Part shown: positions 6,561-8,148 of the stretch, piece by piece
Layout: each line of letters begins with the position of its first letter
Position numbering within the stretch: the first letter of the stretch is position 1
Origin: Candidatus Tenebribacter mawsonii
GTDB lineage: Bacteria > Cloacimonadota > Cloacimonadia > Cloacimonadales > TCS61
Direction of reading: 5' to 3'
NCBI GenBank assembly: GCA_030765665.1
Contig: JAVCCD010000240.1
Coordinates: forward strand, 1 to 8,148
Length of the DNA stretch: 8,148 nt
The notes under the pieces: generated by a model
Databases searched by the model: none
Seen by the model: only the letters and a program-made list of their open reading frames with translations
What the model was told of the DNA's origin: nothing
Translations under genes and position numbers: made by a program

Positions 6561-7994
6561 TCATTTAAGAGCATTCTTAAATCGATCAACAACTTTACCT
6601 CTTTCTAAAATGTCCATAATTGTGGGAAGTTCAGGTCCATGTTCACTTCCGTATAGTGCAAGTCTTAATGGGGGATAGAGGTTTTTCCCTTTGATTCCTA
6701 ATTCCTGAGCTGAACGTTTTAAAAGTTCGTTTACAATTTCTTCATTTAACACCGGAGCCTCTTCGATGTTCTTGATCCAGAATTTAAAAAGAGTTTGTGA
6801 GCTTTCTGTTTCTAAGATCAATTTATCTTCTTCAGAAAAATTAAGTTCACTAAAGAATGGTTTAGCGAATTCAGTTACTTCATCCAGTTTATTAATTCGA
6901 TTCCGAGCAATATCTACGAGTTCTAGATAATGTTTTTCATTTGGAATGTTATATCCAGCTTTATTGAAAAATGTTCTGGCATATTCTCCAATAATTTTGA
7001 GGTCTGTGTTTCGAAGGTACTGACCATTCATCCAATTAAGTTTTTCCACATCAAAAACCGAACCGGATTTGTTTATACGTTTGAGAGAAAATGCTTTTTC
7101 TAGTTCTGGAAGTGTATAGAATTCTTCATTATCGGGTGCATGCCAGCCTAATAATGCTACAAAATTCAATAAGGTTTCAGATAAGTAGCCTTTATTAATA
7201 AAATCCTCCACAGCAACATCTCCTTGTCTTTTACTCAATTTGCTTTTATCGGGATTTAGAAGTAGTGGTAAATGACACATCTTTGGAGGTTTCCAACCAA
7301 ATGCTTCGTAAAGGAAAAGATGTTTTGGAACACTGGAAAGCCATTCTTCTCCACGAATAACATGAGATATTCCCATTAAATGATCATCAACAACATTTGC
7401 TAGATGATAGGTTGGAAAGCCGTCTGACTTTACTAAGACTTGATCATCAACCATATCCCAGGGAAATGTAACTTTTTCTCTTACAACATCAAAAAAAGTT
7501 ATTTCTCCATCTTGTGGAATCTTCAAACGGATTACAAAACTGTCTTTATTTGTTAAATGCTCATTAATTTCACTTTTTGATAAATTTCGGCAATGACCAT
7601 TATATTTTGTATCCATTCCTTTTGCTTTTTGTTCATCACGCATTTTATTGAGATCATCAGAAGTACAAAAGCACTTATATGCCTTTCCTTTTTCTAATAA
7701 TTCTTTAACATACTTATTATAAATTTCTGTTCGTTCAGATTGAAAATATGGTCCGAAATCTCCTTTTTCTCCAGGTCCCTCATCAAATTCTAACCCCATA
7801 GCTTCTAGTGTACTAAGTAAATTTTCAACTGCCCCATCTACATAACGTGTTCTATCGGTATCTTCAATTCTGAGTATAAATTTTCCACCAACTTTTCTGG
7901 CGTAAAGATAATTGTACAAAGCAGTTCTTAAACTTCCAACATGCAGATAACCAGTTGGGCTCGGTGCAAACCTGACTCTGATCTCATTACTCAT
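6561..7994 (-). CDS. gltX: glutamyl-tRNA synthetase (GluRS)
   Basis: Attaches glutamate to tRNA-Glu in the cytoplasm. With the start at 7994 the protein has 477 residues, the usual bacterial GluRS length (about 470-490). The catalytic domain starts RVRFAPSPTGYLHVGSLRTA (6-25), with HVGS (18-21) as the HIGH motif, then LRIEDTD (41-47). The KMSKS equivalent is KLSKR (252-256) in PDKSKLSKRQGDVAV. GFPTYHLANVVDDHLMGI (192-209) and HVIRGEEWLSS (211-221) are strongly conserved family blocks. The alpha-helical anticodon-binding domain fills about 320-477. A zinc-module remnant is present (C108, C110, C135). The frame stays open 34 codons further up, to 8096, but those residues do not resemble any GluRS N-terminus, whereas 7994 has GGAG at an ideal 5-nt spacing and puts RVRFAPSPTG at the correct distance. 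First gene of a probable gltX-GNAT-holB unit. Confidence 0.97.
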   Translation of the reverse strand: MSNEIRVRFAPSPTGYLHVGSLRTALYNYLYARKVGGKFILRIEDTDRTRYVDGAVENLLSTLEAMGLEFDEGPGEKGDFGPYFQSERTEIYNKYVKELLEKGKAYKCFCTSDDLNKMRDEQKAKGMDTKYNGHCRNLSKSEINEHLTNKDSFVIRLKIPQDGEITFFDVVREKVTFPWDMVDDQVLVKSDGFPTYHLANVVDDHLMGISHVIRGEEWLSSVPKHLFLYEAFGWKPPKMCHLPLLLNPDKSKLSKRQGDVAVEDFINKGYLSETLLNFVALLGWHAPDNEEFYTLPELEKAFSLKRINKSGSVFDVEKLNWMNGQYLRNTDLKIIGEYARTFFNKAGYNIPNEKHYLELVDIARNRINKLDEVTEFAKPFFSELNFSEEDKLILETESSQTLFKFWIKNIEEAPVLNEEIVNELLKRSAQELGIKGKNLYPPLRLALYGSEHGPELPTIMDILERGKVVDRFKNALK

Positions 7995-7999
7995 TTTAA

Positions 8000-8003
8000 C
8001 TCC
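8000..8003 (-). promoter_or_regulatory. Shine-Dalgarno site fixing the gltX start
   Basis: GGAG followed by TTAAA and then the ATG at 7994. The spacing of five nt is ideal. The longer in-frame ATG at 8096 has no comparable site, so this decides the annotated start. Confidence 0.85.
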
Positions 8004-8070
8004 ATTAAATGAACTCTGTTTAATATATTCATGTAATCTACACAATTTTAAAGTATTGTCTGATGTCAAT

Positions 8071-8090
8071 TGGAAAAATATTGTTTTCCA
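8071..8090. repeat. perfect 7-bp inverted repeat upstream of gltX
   Basis: TGGAAAA (8071-8077) and TTTTCCA (8084-8090) are exact inverse complements around six bases. It lies about 77 bp before the gltX start and directly beside a TTGACA hexamer on the minus strand, a position where an operator would overlap a promoter. On neither strand is it followed by a clean T-run, so it does not look like a terminator. Function is a guess. Confidence 0.4.
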
Positions 8091-8148
8091 TAACATAGGA
8101 TTAATTAATTTGACAGAATTTACTTAAAACTAACTCTACTATCATCAA

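Larger units (their letters stand above)
7995..8148 (-). other. gltX upstream region
   Basis: This 154-bp stretch holds no gene I can support. From the right edge, one minus-strand frame (from 8146) reads DDSRVSFK and stops at 8120, and another (from 8148) runs 15 codons to a stop at 8101. Either could be the tail of an upstream gene, but neither is identifiable. A TTGACA hexamer (8069-8064) resembles a -35 box but has no good -10 partner 16-18 nt downstream. The gltX ribosome site GGAG is at 8003-8000. Confidence 0.5.

Noticed and set aside
8041..8069. TTGACA (8069-8064) as a sigma-70 promoter for gltX
   Set aside because: With 17 nt spacing the partner is ATTGTG; the nearest TATAAT-like hexamer (TAGATT) is 23 nt away, too far.
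7995..8096. 34-codon N-terminal extension of GluRS starting at 8096
   Set aside because: GluRS begins just before RVRFAPSPTG; the extension has no resemblance to the family, and the start at 7994 has an ideal GGAG site.
1..8148. CRISPR array, tRNA, rRNA or insertion sequence
   Set aside because: No regularly spaced repeats, no cloverleaf or rRNA-like blocks, and no transposase were seen on either strand.

Overview
The window is A+T-rich and every supported gene lies on the minus strand. From the right edge leftwards the order is gltX (glutamyl-tRNA synthetase), a RimJ/RimL-type GNAT acetyltransferase, holB (clamp-loader delta'), a possible 28-codon leader ORF, glnS (glutaminyl-tRNA synthetase), a PhoB-like response regulator, a PhoR-like histidine kinase, a very short sigma-70 family factor, and a DUF559 endonuclease-like gene cut by the left edge. 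The protein features (GlnRS used directly, a delta' with an intact P-loop and an extra segment, low G+C) suit a bacterium of the FCB type, such as Cloacimonadota or Bacteroidota. That placement is inference from protein character, not from a search.

Right part (about 4740-8148): gltX, the acetyltransferase and holB are spaced by 6 and 11 bp, each with a Shine-Dalgarno sequence, and look like one transcription unit. A 154-bp leader lies before gltX; it holds a perfect 7-bp inverted repeat but no convincing promoter. A 119-bp gap separates holB from glnS. It contains a possible small ORF that ends in TAATG on the glnS start codon, and a weak terminator-like hairpin with a run of six U that finishes only 12 nt before glnS.

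Middle part (963-3058): after an 83-bp gap holding an A+T-rich imperfect palindrome comes a two-component pair. The kinase start codon directly follows the regulator stop codon (TAAATG).

Left part (1-966): the sigma factor start overlaps the kinase stop (ATGA) and has no visible Shine-Dalgarno sequence, so it is probably translated by coupling to the kinase. It has sigma regions 2 and 4 but essentially no region 3. After it come a strong 9-bp hairpin without a U-tract and the DUF559 gene, a pairing that looks like an inserted or parasitic element at the end of the operon.

Most of the window is housekeeping: both glutamate-family tRNA synthetases plus a replication clamp-loader subunit. The part most worth following up is the regulator-kinase-mini-sigma operon, where the sensor system and a dedicated small sigma factor are made from one message. 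No rRNA, tRNA, CRISPR array or insertion sequence was recognised.
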